Shown here: positions 34,701 through 44,768 of the stretch, one piece after another
How the letters are laid out: each line of letters begins with the position of its first letter
Numbering within the stretch: position 1 is the first letter of the stretch
The notes under the pieces: generated by a model
Told to the model about the DNA's origin: nothing
The model's database searches: none
The model's input: the letters and a program-made list of their open reading frames with translations, nothing else
Source: Gemmiger gallinarum
GTDB lineage: Bacteria > Bacillota > Clostridia > Oscillospirales > Ruminococcaceae
Length of the DNA stretch: 64,000 nt
Assembly: GCF_014982805.1 (NCBI RefSeq)
Contig: NZ_JADCKC010000004.1
Span: 62,001-126,000 of the forward strand
Reading direction: 5' to 3'
Translations under genes and position numbers: made by a program

Positions 34701-36992
34701 TCACTGCGGCAGGCGCAGCACCGGCTTGCCGTCCTCGGCTTCCAGTACCACGGTGTCGGGGGAAACGCCCTGTCCCAGGCGGCTCTCGATGAGGGCCTGG
34801 GCCACCGGGTCCTCCACCTCCTTGCGGATGGTGCGGCGCAGTTCCCGGGCGCCGAACTTGGTGCTGGTCTCGTTCACCAGGGCGGTGAGTGCCTCGGGGG
34901 TGTATTCCAGATGAATGCCGTGGGCCTCCATGCCGGGCTTGTATTCGTCCAGCATGAGGGCGGCGATGCGCTCCAGGTCGGCCTGTTCCAGCGGGCGGAA
35001 GGTGATGATCTCATCCACGCGGCCCAGGAACTCGGGGCGCAGGAACTCCTGCAATGCCTTCATGCTCTTGTTGGCGCTGATCTGCTCGGCGGTCTTGTTG
35101 AAGCCGGTCTCCCCCGAGCGGTCGGTGCTGCCGGCGTTGGAGGTCATGCAGATGACGGTGTTGGAGAAGTCCACCGTGCGGCCCTGGGCGTCGTTGATCT
35201 TGCCCTCGTCCAGGATCTGCAGCAGAATGTTCATAACGTCGGGATGGGCCTTCTCGATCTCATCAAAGAGGACCACGCTGTAGGGATGGCGGCGGACCTT
35301 TTCGGTGAGCTGGCCGGCCTCGTCGTAGCCCACGTAGCCCGGAGGGGAACCGATGAGGCGGGAGACGGCATACTTCTCCATATATTCGCTCATGTCGATG
35401 GAGATAAGGGGATCCACCGTGTCAAAGAGCTGATTGGCCAGCTGCTTGACCAGTTCGGTCTTGCCCACGCCGGTGGGGCCCACAAAGATGAAGCTGGCAG
35501 GACGGTGACGGCCGGACAGGTCGGCCCGGGACCGTTTGACGGCCTGAGCCACCTTGTGGACGGCCTCGTCCTGACCGATGATGTGGGCTTTGAGGGCGTC
35601 CTCCAGCCCCAGCAGACGGCCGTACTCGCTCTCCTTGATCTTGACGGCGGGAATGCCGGTCCACAGCTCCACCACCTGGGCCACGTCGTCCATGGAGACA
35701 GCGATGTCGGCGGTGCGCAGCTGAAGGGCAGGCAGCTTTTCCCGCACCCGGGCCAGCTCGGTCTTGACCTTGGCCAAAGCCTCGTAGTCGATGGCCTTGC
35801 CGTCCTCGGGGTTTTCCAGATCATGCTCCTGGGCTTCCAGGGCGGTGACCTGTTTCTGGGCGTTCAGGAATTCGGTGATCTCGGGGTGGCGCAGGTTGCA
35901 GCAGGCGCAGGCTTCGTCCAGCAGGTCGATGGCCTTGTCGGGCAGGAAACGGTCGGTGATGTACCGCTCGGCCAGGCGGACGATGCTGGCGGCCACCGCA
36001 TCCGGCACACGGACGCAGTGATGCTTTTCGTAGTAGACCCGCACGCCCTTGAGCACCTCGATGCTGTCGGCGATGGAAGGTTCATCCACCTTGACGGGCT
36101 GGAAGCGGCGTTCCAGGGCCTGGTCCTTCTCGATATACTTGCGGTACTCGGTGAAGGTGGTGGCACCGATGACCTGGATCTGTCCCCGGGAGAGGGCCGG
36201 CTTCATGATGTTGGCGGCGTTCATGGCGCCTTCCGAGTCGCCCACACCCACCAGGTTGTGCAGCTCGTCGATGAACAGAATGATGTTGCCGGCCCGGCGC
36301 ACCTCGCTGATGAGGCCCTTGACCCGCTGCTCGAACTGGCCGCGGAACTGGGTGCCCGCCACCAGGGCGGTGAGGTCCAGCAGATAGATCTCCTTGTCCG
36401 CCAGACGGGCAGGGACCTTGCCCTCCACAATGCGCTGGGCAATGCCCTCGGCAATAGCGGTCTTGCCCACGCCCGCCTCACCGATAAGGCAGGGGTTGTT
36501 CTTCTGACGGCGGCAGAGGATCTGGATGGTGCGGTAGATCTCCCGGTCACGGCCCACAATGTGGTCGATGCGGCCATCCCGGGCCTTCTGGGTCAGGTTT
36601 TCACAGTAATTGTTCAGGAACTTGCGCTCCTGTTTCTTGTCCCGGCCGTGCTTGTCGGACTTTTTGTCCTCGCCGTTCTGGGCTGCCTGAGCGCCGGGGC
36701 CGAAAGGGAACACCGGGCTGCCGCCGGGGACAAACTCCTCGGGTTCGCCGCCGTCCTCAGCAGGCATCATGGCGCCGTTCTGGGCCGCTTCCTCCAGGAA
36801 GCTGGTCATGCGCTCCTCCATGTTTTCCAGGTCCTGATCCGACACGCCGAAGCGCTTCATCAGATCATCCACCGGCTGGATATGCATTTCCCGCGCGCAG
36901 GTCAGGCAGTAGCCTTCCTGAATGGGTTTGCCGTTTTCCATGCGCTGGACAAACACCACGGCGGTTCTCTTTTTACAACGGACACAAAGCAT
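34701..36992 (-). CDS. clpE: ClpE-like AAA+ ATPase with N-terminal zinc finger
   Basis: A 763-residue Clp/Hsp100 unfoldase with two AAA+ domains. The start [14 protein letters not shown] with C3, C6, C29 and C32 is a four-cysteine zinc finger as in ClpE, in place of the ClpC N-domain. Walker A1 is GEAGVGKTA at 171-179 and A2 is GPTGVGKTE near 505; the sensor and linker parts look intact. It would feed substrates to ClpP, whose gene is not here. No CtsR or CIRCE operator is visible upstream, so its heat regulation, if any, differs from Bacillus. Confidence 0.88.
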   Translation of the reverse strand: MLCVRCKKRTAVVFVQRMENGKPIQEGYCLTCAREMHIQPVDDLMKRFGVSDQDLENMEERMTSFLEEAAQNGAMMPAEDGGEPEEFVPGGSPVFPFGPGAQAAQNGEDKKSDKHGRDKKQERKFLNNYCENLTQKARDGRIDHIVGRDREIYRTIQILCRRQKNNPCLIGEAGVGKTAIAEGIAQRIVEGKVPARLADKEIYLLDLTALVAGTQFRGQFEQRVKGLISEVRRAGNIILFIDELHNLVGVGDSEGAMNAANIMKPALSRGQIQVIGATTFTEYRKYIEKDQALERRFQPVKVDEPSIADSIEVLKGVRVYYEKHHCVRVPDAVAASIVRLAERYITDRFLPDKAIDLLDEACACCNLRHPEITEFLNAQKQVTALEAQEHDLENPEDGKAIDYEALAKVKTELARVREKLPALQLRTADIAVSMDDVAQVVELWTGIPAVKIKESEYGRLLGLEDALKAHIIGQDEAVHKVAQAVKRSRADLSGRHRPASFIFVGPTGVGKTELVKQLANQLFDTVDPLISIDMSEYMEKYAVSRLIGSPPGYVGYDEAGQLTEKVRRHPYSVVLFDEIEKAHPDVMNILLQILDEGKINDAQGRTVDFSNTVICMTSNAGSTDRSGETGFNKTAEQISANKSMKALQEFLRPEFLGRVDEIITFRPLEQADLERIAALMLDEYKPGMEAHGIHLEYTPEALTALVNETSTKFGARELRRTIRKEVEDPVAQALIESRLGQGVSPDTVVLEAEDGKPVLRLPQ

Positions 36993-37123
36993 AGGGTTCC
37001 CTCCCTCGATTGCAGAATGCGGCGGCTGCCGCCGTTATCACCGGAAGGACCTCCCCGCGGGAGGCGTTTTCCGGCGCAAATGCGGCGCGGGCGGCAGTGT
37101 CCTCCGCCGCCTGAGCCACCTTT

Positions 37124-37152
37124 ATCTTACCATGATTCTGCGGTTATAGCAA
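37124..37152 (-). promoter_or_regulatory. clpE promoter
   Basis: Minus strand TTGCTA (37152-37147), 17-base spacer, TAAGAT (37129-37124). The -35 overlaps the end of the cvpA-like gene. The 125-base leader is rich in small GC hairpins. Confidence 0.5.
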
Positions 37153-37824
37153 AAACGGATTGAATCCGGTGAAGAACCGGTACAAAAAGCTGCCCGACAG
37201 CACATCGGGAGCCAGCCAGGTCAGGGTGCCGCCGGTGACGGAGGAAGCGCCCCACATCAGCAGGCTGAGCATCCAGCAGTCCAGGGCGCCGGTGACCAGG
37301 CCCAGCAGAAGGCCCAGGGTCTGGTTGAGCCCGCCCACGATAGGCAGGTCGTTGCAGCCCCGCAGCAGCTTTGCCAGCAGGCGGAAGACCCACCGGATGA
37401 CGGTGCACAGCACCAGGAAGATGATCGCCTGCAGCAGAGGCAGGAAGATGGGTTCCAGAGCAGCCACCACCTGCTGGGAGATATCGGCGGAAGAGCTTTC
37501 CAGCGCCAGCTGGAGCTGACCGGCCACCTGGTCATACAGCTCCTTGGGCAGGAAGCCCAGGTACTGCTCCATGACGGCGGGGAGGTTTTCTCCCTGGGTG
37601 GTCAGGGCGTCGGTGACGGTCTGGCCCACCGCCACGCCGATGTGGTCGGTGTAGATGACGGGGGCCAGCTCACCGGCGGCCCAGACCGCCCCCAGCACCC
37701 CCAGCACAGCGCCGGCCAGGCCCACAAGGCCGGACAAAAGGCCCTGACGGCGGCCGTGCAGCGCAGTGATGACAAGAATGATGACAAAGACCAGATCATA
37801 GATCAGGCCAAAGGACAGAGGCAT
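37144..37824 (-). CDS. CvpA-family membrane protein
   Basis: A 226-residue integral membrane protein resembling CvpA, the colicin V production factor: MPLSFGLIYDLVFVIILVITALHGRRQGL opens with the conserved helix and the glycine- and arginine-rich turn. About four helices are evident. AAAGGAG precedes the ATG at 37824. Its cellular role in Firmicutes is unclear; it may affect secretion or biofilm-type traits. It follows a DUF5711 gene with a 46-base gap. Confidence 0.8.
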   Translation of the reverse strand: MPLSFGLIYDLVFVIILVITALHGRRQGLLSGLVGLAGAVLGVLGAVWAAGELAPVIYTDHIGVAVGQTVTDALTTQGENLPAVMEQYLGFLPKELYDQVAGQLQLALESSSADISQQVVAALEPIFLPLLQAIIFLVLCTVIRWVFRLLAKLLRGCNDLPIVGGLNQTLGLLLGLVTGALDCWMLSLLMWGASSVTGGTLTWLAPDVLSGSFLYRFFTGFNPFLL

Positions 37825-37870
37825 GGCGGGTTCTCCTTTCGGGACGGGGAATGTACGGATCAATGGGCGG

Positions 37871-39220
37871 TCAGGACAAAGTCCGGACCTGGGTACCGCT
37901 GAAAATCAGCGGGGAATCGGCGTTGAGCAGGGCGATGGCGGGGCTGTCCAGGGTCTGTTCCCAGTCGGTCTGGCCGTCGTAGCCGGTGCGGCGGACCTGA
38001 TTGCCCCCCGCCAGATAGATGTCGGTGCGGGTGCAGCAGAGCATGGCGGAGGTTCCCGCATCCACCCGGGCCAGCTCGTTGAGTTCGCTGTCCAGCACCA
38101 CCAGGGTGGAATCGCTCTGGCCGGAAAGCAGCAGGGCGATGCCCCGTCCGGCGGTATCCACATCCAGCAGAGTGCCGCCGTTGAAGCCGCAGCGGGCCAC
38201 CTCGGTGCCGTCATCTGGGTTGAGCAGCACGGCGCCGTCGTCAAAGATGGCCAGCACCCGGCTGTCGGACAGCCAGTAGAGATGCAGAATCATGCTGCCT
38301 GCGTCGGCGGTGTAGGTGGCCACCGGCTCGTCGGCGGTCACGTCCATAAAGAACAGTTTGGTGCACAGCTGGCCCTCCGCCGCCGACAGGCAGCCCGCCG
38401 CAAACCGGCGGTTGTCCGAGGCAAAGGCCAGGGCCACCGGGGTGCCGTCCGCCTGGGTGGGGTACCACTCATACAGAGCGTCGAACATGGGGTCGAAGAC
38501 CTCCACCCCCGCGGCGTAGCGGGTGGACTCGGTGACCACGGCGGTGGTGCCGTTGTTGCTCATGGCGCACAGCAGGATGTTGGAGGAAAAGTTGTGGGTG
38601 TACAGGGTGCCGGTGCGGCTCTCGATGCGCAGCTCCGCCCCCGCCCGGTTGTACAGGGCAAAGCGGGTGTTGCCCACCGCAATGGCGGGACGGGCGTAGC
38701 CGGGCTGGATGGTGCGCACCTTGGCCCCGTGGGAGGAAAACACCGCCACATCGGTGGCTCCCAATTCCACAAAACCTCCGGCCAGTTCCTCGATCTGCAA
38801 GGGGTCTGCAATGCCGGTGGAGGCAGGCCAGCCCCCCGGCTCAAAGGCCAGGGTAACGCTGTCGGCCAGATCCCCCAGCATGGCGATGGAGGTGCTGAAC
38901 ACACCGGTGAGCACTGCAAGCCCCAGCGCCATGACCAGCACCAGGGCGATGAGCAGATTGCGCTTGCGGCGGCGCCGCCGCTGCAGGATGGGACTCAAGG
39001 GACGGGTGTTGCCGGTACGGCTCTGCCGCCCGGCCGGTTGGCCTCCGGCGGCCTTTTCGGCGTCGGGGGAGGCGGATTTTTGCCGGGGCGTGCGGAAGGC
39101 AGCATCCTCCGCCGGGGATTCCGGGGTTTCCTGGGGTTCGTCGGGGGGCAGGGTCTCTCCCCGCTCCCGGGCCAGCATGCGCTGCATTCTGGCCCGGCGT
39201 TCCTTTTCTTCCCGGTTCAA
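37871..39220 (-). CDS. DUF5711-like membrane-anchored beta-propeller protein
   Basis: A 449-residue single-pass membrane protein. The first 85 residues are cytoplasmic, charged and proline-rich (PPDEPQETPESPAED) and end in RRRRRKR; one helix follows (NLLIALVLVMALGLAVLTG); the remainder is extracytoplasmic with repeated four-strand units, such as TRFALYNRAGAELRI and RVLAIFDDGAVLLN, as in beta-propellers. Family assignment by eye to DUF5711. It is probably a surface scaffold, in an operon with truA and cvpA. Confidence 0.72.
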   Translation of the reverse strand: MNREEKERRARMQRMLARERGETLPPDEPQETPESPAEDAAFRTPRQKSASPDAEKAAGGQPAGRQSRTGNTRPLSPILQRRRRRKRNLLIALVLVMALGLAVLTGVFSTSIAMLGDLADSVTLAFEPGGWPASTGIADPLQIEELAGGFVELGATDVAVFSSHGAKVRTIQPGYARPAIAVGNTRFALYNRAGAELRIESRTGTLYTHNFSSNILLCAMSNNGTTAVVTESTRYAAGVEVFDPMFDALYEWYPTQADGTPVALAFASDNRRFAAGCLSAAEGQLCTKLFFMDVTADEPVATYTADAGSMILHLYWLSDSRVLAIFDDGAVLLNPDDGTEVARCGFNGGTLLDVDTAGRGIALLLSGQSDSTLVVLDSELNELARVDAGTSAMLCCTRTDIYLAGGNQVRRTGYDGQTDWEQTLDSPAIALLNADSPLIFSGTQVRTLS

Positions 39221-39271
39221 AGCCTTCCCCTCCTTTCCACGCCGCCCTGAAGGCGGCTGCTGAACTCGAAA

Positions 39272-40072
39272 TTATGATTCTGGTGATTCTGCCTTTGGGG
39301 CGCTGTTCTCCGCGGGCTGCAGTGCCTGTTCGGGATAATCCACCCGGATCAGGAACAGCCCCCTGGCGGGCAGGGTGGCCCCTGCCCGGCGGCGGTCCCC
39401 TTTTGCCAGAATGTCCGGCAGGGCGGCGGGGTCCAGTTTGCCCCGACCCGCCTCCACCAGCGTTCCCGCCAGAATGCGCACCATGTTGTACAGGTAGCCG
39501 TCCGCCGTGACGGTGACGGTGACCAGCTCGCCCCTGCGCTCCACCGTGCAGGCGGTGATGGTGCGCACCGTGTCCCCGTGGGCCGCCGGGCCGGAACCCG
39601 CCGCGCAGAAGGCCCGGAAATCGTGGGTCCCCACCAGTTGGTCTGCGGCGGCCTGCATGGCGGCCACGTCCAGCGCCCCCGCCGTCCGCCAGCAGGTGTC
39701 CCAATCAAAAGGATCGTCCACCGCGCTGTTGCGGATGCGGTAGCAGTAGGTCTTGGCGTGGGCGGCGTACCGGGCGTGAAAGTCCTCGGGCACGGGGCGG
39801 GCGCTTTTAACCCGGATGTCCTCGGGCAGGTGGGCGTTCAAGGCCAGCACCAGCCGGAAGGGCGGGATGTGTCCATCATAGTGGAAGTTGAGCGCGAAAT
39901 CCAGCGCATGAACGCCCGCGTCGGTGCGGGAACAGCCTTTTACGTCGGGGCGTTCCCCCAAAACCGCCTCCAAAGCGTCCTGAAAGGCCTGACAGACGGT
40001 CATGGCGTTGGGCTGGACCTGAAACCCGGCGTAGCGGGTGCCCTTGTAGGCCAGGCGGAGCAGCACGTTCAT
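39272..40072 (-). CDS. truA: tRNA pseudouridine synthase A
   Basis: Isomerises uridines 38-40 in the anticodon stem. The 266-residue protein begins LLRLAYKGTRYAGFQVQP and has the catalytic aspartate in GCSRTDAGVHA near residue 51, then the RMVRILAG-like segment (NMVRILAGTLVEAGRG). It follows ecfT by 22 bases. The ecfA1-ecfA2-ecfT-truA order is the standard arrangement in Firmicutes. Confidence 0.95.
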   Translation of the reverse strand: MNVLLRLAYKGTRYAGFQVQPNAMTVCQAFQDALEAVLGERPDVKGCSRTDAGVHALDFALNFHYDGHIPPFRLVLALNAHLPEDIRVKSARPVPEDFHARYAAHAKTYCYRIRNSAVDDPFDWDTCWRTAGALDVAAMQAAADQLVGTHDFRAFCAAGSGPAAHGDTVRTITACTVERRGELVTVTVTADGYLYNMVRILAGTLVEAGRGKLDPAALPDILAKGDRRRAGATLPARGLFLIRVDYPEQALQPAENSAPKAESPES

Positions 40073-40094
40073 GGCAAAACCTCTCTTTGTCCGG

Positions 40095-40910
40095 TCACAG
40101 GCCGGGGAAGATCCACCGGGTGGCCAGAATGATGCCGAAGGTCACCAGGCAGAACAGAGCGCACCAGGCGTCGGTGCGGGTGAGATGCAGCACCTTCAGG
40201 CGGGTGCGGCCCTCGCCGCCCCGGTAGCAGCGGCACTCCATGGCCATGGCCAGCTCGTCGGCCCGGCGGAAGGCGGACAAAAACAAGGGGATCAGGATGG
40301 GCACCAAAGCGCGCATCCGCTCGCTCAGCTTGCCGGTGTCCAGCTGGGCGCCCCGGGCTTTCTGGGCGTTCATGATCTTCTCGGTCTCATCGATGAGGGT
40401 GGGGATGAACCGCAGGGCGATGGTCATGATGATGGCGAACTCATGCACCGGCAGATGGAGCTTGGACAGCGGCCGGAGCAGGTTTTCGATGGCATCGGTC
40501 AGGACCACCGGGCTGGTGGTGTAGGTGAGCAGGCTGGTGCCCGCAATGAGGGCCATGACCCGCACCGCCATGAGGATGGCGAAGCTGACGCCCTCGGCAT
40601 AGATCTTGAATACCCAGAAGGAGACCAGCGGCTCCCCCTCCCCGGTGATGAAGAAGAGGTTGATGACCGAGGTGAAGATAATGATGGGCACAATGGGTTT
40701 CAGGCTCTTGAGAATGAGCTTGAAGGGGATTTTGGACAGGGCATACAGCGCCCCCAGCAGCACCACCGACAGCGCCACGCCCACGGCGTTGCCGCAGGAG
40801 TAGAGCACCACAATGTAGGCGATGGTGGCGATGAGCTTGAGACGGGGGTCGCAGCGGTGGACCACCGAGTTGCCCGGGAAATGCTGGCCGATGGTGATAT
40901 CACGAAGCAT
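40095..40910 (-). CDS. ecfT: Energy-coupling factor transmembrane protein EcfT
   Basis: The 271-residue membrane scaffold that joins the two Ecf ATPases to vitamin-specific S components. The two coupling-helix motifs are evident: KARGAQLD and the second, here MECRCYRGGEGRT, in which the usual ARG is YRG. The ATG at 40910 is set by AAAGGAGG and lies inside the end of ecfA2 (11-base overlap). It can serve the S components for cobalamin (24.8 kb) and hydroxyethylthiazole (63 kb). Confidence 0.93.
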   Translation of the reverse strand: MLRDITIGQHFPGNSVVHRCDPRLKLIATIAYIVVLYSCGNAVGVALSVVLLGALYALSKIPFKLILKSLKPIVPIIIFTSVINLFFITGEGEPLVSFWVFKIYAEGVSFAILMAVRVMALIAGTSLLTYTTSPVVLTDAIENLLRPLSKLHLPVHEFAIIMTIALRFIPTLIDETEKIMNAQKARGAQLDTGKLSERMRALVPILIPLFLSAFRRADELAMAMECRCYRGGEGRTRLKVLHLTRTDAWCALFCLVTFGIILATRWIFPGL

Positions 40911-41787
40911 CTGCGCCGCCTCCTTTGCCCTGTTCTTGCTGCCACAGACGGCGGATGGTCTTGACCGCGTAGGGCACGGTGTAGACATCGATGGGGATGT
41001 CCAGGCCTTTCTGCCGCAGTTTCAAAAAGATCTGGGTCACCTGGGGCACAGACAGACCCAGTTCCAGCAGTTCCGGCGCACGGGCAAAGACCTTTTCCAC
41101 CGTGTCGTACATGGCCACCTTGGCGTGGCTCATGACCAGCACCCGGTTGGCGTACTTGGCAATGTCCTCCATGGAATGGCTGACGAGCACCACCGTGATG
41201 CCGGTCTTTTCGTGGTAGGCCTTGATCTGGGAGAGGATGGTGTCCCGGCCCTCCGGGTCCAGACCGGCGGCGGGCTCATCCAGCACCAGAATGCGGGGCT
41301 CCATGGCCATGACGCCCGCAATGGCCACCCGGCGTTTCTGGCCGCCGGACAGTTCAAAGGGGCTGCGCTGCAAAAGGTCGTCGCTCAGGCCGGTAAAGGC
41401 TGCCGCCTCTTTTACGCGGCGTTCGATCTCGGCGTCGTCCAGGCCCATGTTCTTGGGGCCGAAGGCGATGTCCTTGGCGCAGGTCTCCTCAAAAAGCTGG
41501 TATTCCGGGTACTGGAACACCAGCCCCACCAGAAAGCGGAAGGACCGCAGATCGCTGCCCTCCGCCCACATATCCTTGCCGTCCACGATGATCTTGCCCG
41601 AAGTGGGGCGGTTGAGGCCGTTGAAGTGGCCGATCAATGTGGACTTGCCGCTGCCGGTGGAGCCGATGATGCCCACGAAGTCCCCTTCCTCAATGGAAAA
41701 GCTGACGTCGTCCAGGGCGGCGGTCTCATCCGGCATGCCGGGGTTATAGACGTATTTCAGATGTTCAACTCGAATGATCTCGGACAA
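40900..41787 (-). CDS. ecfA2: Energy-coupling factor ATPase EcfA2
   Basis: A 295-residue ATPase with GSTGSGKST (Walker A), FQYPEYQLFEET (Q-loop), ELSGGQKRR (signature), LVLDEPAAGLDP (Walker B) and VSHSMED (switch). The GGQKRRVAIAG and DEPAAGLDP forms are typical of EcfA2. The C-terminal region with PIDVYTVPYAVKTI holds the ECF-specific dimer segment. It lies 88 bases after ecfA1 and overlaps ecfT by 11 bases. Confidence 0.94.
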   Translation of the reverse strand: MSEIIRVEHLKYVYNPGMPDETAALDDVSFSIEEGDFVGIIGSTGSGKSTLIGHFNGLNRPTSGKIIVDGKDMWAEGSDLRSFRFLVGLVFQYPEYQLFEETCAKDIAFGPKNMGLDDAEIERRVKEAAAFTGLSDDLLQRSPFELSGGQKRRVAIAGVMAMEPRILVLDEPAAGLDPEGRDTILSQIKAYHEKTGITVVLVSHSMEDIAKYANRVLVMSHAKVAMYDTVEKVFARAPELLELGLSVPQVTQIFLKLRQKGLDIPIDVYTVPYAVKTIRRLWQQEQGKGGGADAS

Positions 41788-41875
41788 AGTGGTTCCCCCT
41801 GTTCCCTGAGATATATCCCCGGCGGTCCGGGTGATGTTCTCATCCTTGGTGTTGGGCGGGCCGAAAAAGGCCCTT

Positions 41876-42712
41876 TCAGTCTTTCAGCAGTTCGTACAGC
41901 CAGTCGGCGGCGGCGTCCGGCGTGATGATGCGCCTGGGCGCAGGCAGACCTTCCGCTTCCAGGGCGTCCCGCAGCTCGGCGGCCTGAGGTACGTCCAGAT
42001 GGTAGCGCTTGAGGCGCTCGGTCTGGGCAAAGATCTCCTCCGGGGTGCCCTCCATGACGATGCGGCCGCTGTTCATGACCAGCACCCGGTCGGCCTGGGC
42101 CGCCTCCTCCATATAGTGGGTGATGGAGACGATGGTGATGCCCGACGCCCGCAGCTTGCGGATGGTCTGCATCACCGACCGGCGGCCGCTGGGGTCCAGC
42201 ATGGCGGTGGCTTCGTCCAGCACCAGGCAGTCGGGCCGCATGGCGATGACGCCTGCAATGGCCACCCGCTGTTTCTGGCCGCCGGAGAGTTTATGGGGCG
42301 CCTTGTCCCGCTTTTCATAGATGCCGGCCAGCTTCATGGCCTCGTCGATGCGGGTGCGGATCTCGGGGGAGGGCACGCCCAGGTTTTCGAGAGCGAAAGC
42401 CACATCCTCCTCCACCACGGTGGCGACGATCTGGTTGTCCGGGTTCTGGAACACCATGCCCACCTTCTGGCGGATGTCGTAGAGCTTTTCCTCGGTGCGG
42501 GTGTCGATGTCCTCCACCAGCACCGTGCCCTTCTCGGGCAGCAGAATGGCGTTGAAGTGCTTGGCCAGCGTCGACTTGCCGCAGCCGTTGGCGCCCAGCA
42601 CCGCCACAAACTCGCCTTTCTTGATGTCCATGCTCACCCCCGACACCGCCCACACGGGCTGTTCGGGGTCATAACGGAAATGCACGTCCTGCACGCGCAG
42701 CATCTCTTCCAT
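41876..42712 (-). CDS. ecfA1: Energy-coupling factor ATPase EcfA1
   Basis: A 278-residue ATPase, partner of EcfA2, with GANGCGKST (Walker A), FQNPDNQIVATVVEEDVAF (Q-loop segment diagnostic of EcfA1), KLSGGQKQR (signature), LVLDEATAMLDP (Walker B) and ITHYMEE (switch). The family start MEEMLRVQDVHFRYDPEQ is intact. AAAGGAAAA precedes the ATG. The three ecf genes are a group II, shared module with no S component beside them. Confidence 0.95.
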   Translation of the reverse strand: MEEMLRVQDVHFRYDPEQPVWAVSGVSMDIKKGEFVAVLGANGCGKSTLAKHFNAILLPEKGTVLVEDIDTRTEEKLYDIRQKVGMVFQNPDNQIVATVVEEDVAFALENLGVPSPEIRTRIDEAMKLAGIYEKRDKAPHKLSGGQKQRVAIAGVIAMRPDCLVLDEATAMLDPSGRRSVMQTIRKLRASGITIVSITHYMEEAAQADRVLVMNSGRIVMEGTPEEIFAQTERLKRYHLDVPQAAELRDALEAEGLPAPRRIITPDAAADWLYELLKD

Positions 42713-42749
42713 GATGGTTTTCCTTTCCTGATGGGGTTGCTTCCCCCGT

Positions 42750-43616
42750 TCAGCTCTCCTGCCAGATGGCGGTGGCGCCGCAGGGCACCACGCCCCCGGT
42801 GGCCGACACGGGCAGGCCGATCTCGTCGCAGCTGGTCCGGCCGCCGAAGCGGGGGACGATGGTAGTCTTCATGATGTATTCCATCACCGCAGGGCTCAGG
42901 CCCTCGGTGTAGCTGTTGACCGCAAAGAAGAGGGGCTGCTTGCTCAGCACCCCCACGCACTGGGCGATGAGGTCGTAGATGTTGTCCTCCAGCTTCCAGA
43001 TCTCGCCCCCGGGTCCCCGGCCGTAGCTGGGCGGGTCCATGATGACGGCGTCGTAAAAGCTGCCCCGGCGGATCTCCCGGGCGACGAACTTGCCGCAGTC
43101 GTCCACGATCCACCGGCAGGGGCGGTCCTGCAGGTTGCTGGCGGCGGCGTTTTCCCGCGCCCAGGCCACCATGCCCTTGCTGGCATCCACGTGGGTGACA
43201 GTCGCCCCCGCAGCCAGACAGGCAAGCGTCGCGCCGCCGGTGTAGCCGAAGAGGTTGAGCACCCGGATGGGCCGTCCCGCGGCGGTGATGATCTTGCGGT
43301 ACCACTCCCAGTTGACGGCCTGCTCCGGGAAGACGCCGGTGTGCTTGAAGCCGGTGGGGCTGACAATAAGGGTCAGGTCCTGCCAGCGGATGCGCCATTT
43401 CTGGGGCAGGCTGCGGCGGGTCTCCCAGCTGCCGCCGCCCTTGGTGGACCGGTGGTAGACGGCGTCGGCCTTGTCCCACAGGGGGCTGGCCGGGGCGTTT
43501 TTCCACACCACCTGGGGGTCGGGACGGATGAGCAGGGTCTTGCCCCACCGTTCCAGACGGTTTTTCTCGGTGGCGTCGATGAGTTCATAATCCTGCCAGG
43601 TTTCGGCAGCGCGCAT
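42750..43616 (-). CDS. RlmI/RlmK-like SAM-dependent methyltransferase
   Basis: A 288-residue class I methyltransferase with VLNLFGYTGGATL (SAM motif I), VTHVDASKGMVAWARENA (motif II) and VIMDPPSYGRGPGGEIW (motif IV). DPPSYGRG is the form seen in RlmI/RlmK-type rRNA cytosine or guanine methyltransferases. The N-terminal PUA domain of RlmI is missing; the first 100 residues are a short beta domain. It lies between ruvB and ecfA1 on the same strand. The target nucleotide is unknown. Confidence 0.84.
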   Translation of the reverse strand: MRAAETWQDYELIDATEKNRLERWGKTLLIRPDPQVVWKNAPASPLWDKADAVYHRSTKGGGSWETRRSLPQKWRIRWQDLTLIVSPTGFKHTGVFPEQAVNWEWYRKIITAAGRPIRVLNLFGYTGGATLACLAAGATVTHVDASKGMVAWARENAAASNLQDRPCRWIVDDCGKFVAREIRRGSFYDAVIMDPPSYGRGPGGEIWKLEDNIYDLIAQCVGVLSKQPLFFAVNSYTEGLSPAVMEYIMKTTIVPRFGGRTSCDEIGLPVSATGGVVPCGATAIWQES

Positions 43617-43682
43617 GGCGGCGACTCCTTTCTGTCATAGCGAATCTATCATAGCGGACAAATGTGAAGTTTTCTTGGCGGT

Positions 43683-44750
43683 TCAGTAAAGACTCTGCTG
43701 GCCGTCGTCGGCGGGGCCGTCCTCGGCGCGCAGCTGGCGGGGCACCGGCATGTGCAGATGCTCGTAGGCCAGCCGGGTGACGCAGCGTCCCCGGGGCGTC
43801 CGGGTGAGAAAACCCATCTGCATCAGGTAGGGCTCGCAGATGTCCTCCAGGGTGACGCTCTCCTCCCCCAATGCCGCGGCCAGCGTCTCCAGACCCACCG
43901 GGCCGCCGCCGTACATTTCAATGATGGCCCGCAGCAGGCTGCGGTCCAGCTCGTCCAGGCCCAGCTCGTCAATGTCCATCTGGATGCGGGCGTCGATGGC
44001 GGTCTCCTCGTCGATGGTGCCGTCCCCCCGCACGGTGGCAAAGTCCCGGGCCCGCTTGAGCAGCCGGTTGGCGATACGGGGGGTGCCCCGGCTGCACCGG
44101 GCCAGTTCCAGAGCACCCTCGTGGGTGGTGGGAATGCCCAGAATGGAGGCGCTGCGCTCAATGATGCGGGCCAGCTCGTCGGGGCTGTAGGGTTCCAGCT
44201 TGAGCAGGATGCCGAAGCGGTCCCGCAGGGGGCCGGTGAGCTGTCCCGCCCGGGTGGTGGCGCCGATGAGGGTGAACCGGGGCAGGTTGATACGGATGCT
44301 CTGGGCGCTGGGGCCTTTGCCGATCATGATATCCAGGGCGTAGTCCTCCAGCGCCGGATAGAGCACCTCCTCCACCTGCCGGGACAGGCGGTGGATCTCG
44401 TCAATGAAGAGCACATCCCCCTCCTGCAGATTGGTAAGCAGAGCGGCCAGGTCGCCGGGCTTTTCAATGGCGGGGCCGGAGGTGATGCGGATCTGCACTC
44501 CCATCTCCTGGGCCACAATGCCCGCCAGCGTCGTCTTGCCCAGGCCGGGAGGGCCGTACAAAAGGATATGGTCCATGGGCTCGCCCCGGCGCTGGGCCGC
44601 CCGCAGATAGATGGAAAGGTTGGATTTGACCTTTTCCTGCCCCACGTAGTCTTCCAGCGTTTTGGGGCGGAGGCTCACTTCCTCGGTGTCGGCCTCGGTG
44701 GCGTCGGGGGTGACCAGGCGGGTGGGGTCAACGGTATATTCCTGATTCAC
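43683..44750 (-). CDS. ruvB: Holliday junction branch-migration ATPase RuvB
   Basis: A 355-residue AAA+ motor that with RuvA drives branch migration during recombinational repair. Walker [10 protein letters not shown] is at 66-74, Walker [10 protein letters not shown] near 118, and the C-terminal winged-helix ends in RTPRGRCVT. It follows ruvA by 18 bases. Length is usual, with a short extra C-terminal tail ([12 protein letters not shown]). Confidence 0.97.
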   Translation of the reverse strand: MNQEYTVDPTRLVTPDATEADTEEVSLRPKTLEDYVGQEKVKSNLSIYLRAAQRRGEPMDHILLYGPPGLGKTTLAGIVAQEMGVQIRITSGPAIEKPGDLAALLTNLQEGDVLFIDEIHRLSRQVEEVLYPALEDYALDIMIGKGPSAQSIRINLPRFTLIGATTRAGQLTGPLRDRFGILLKLEPYSPDELARIIERSASILGIPTTHEGALELARCSRGTPRIANRLLKRARDFATVRGDGTIDEETAIDARIQMDIDELGLDELDRSLLRAIIEMYGGGPVGLETLAAALGEESVTLEDICEPYLMQMGFLTRTPRGRCVTRLAYEHLHMPVPRQLRAEDGPADDGQQSLY

Positions 44751-44768
44751 GGTATCCCTCCTTGACGG

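Noticed and set aside
34665-37163. 832-codon plus-strand open frame
   Set aside because: Antisense to clpE, which has all its motifs; composition is that of a mirror frame.
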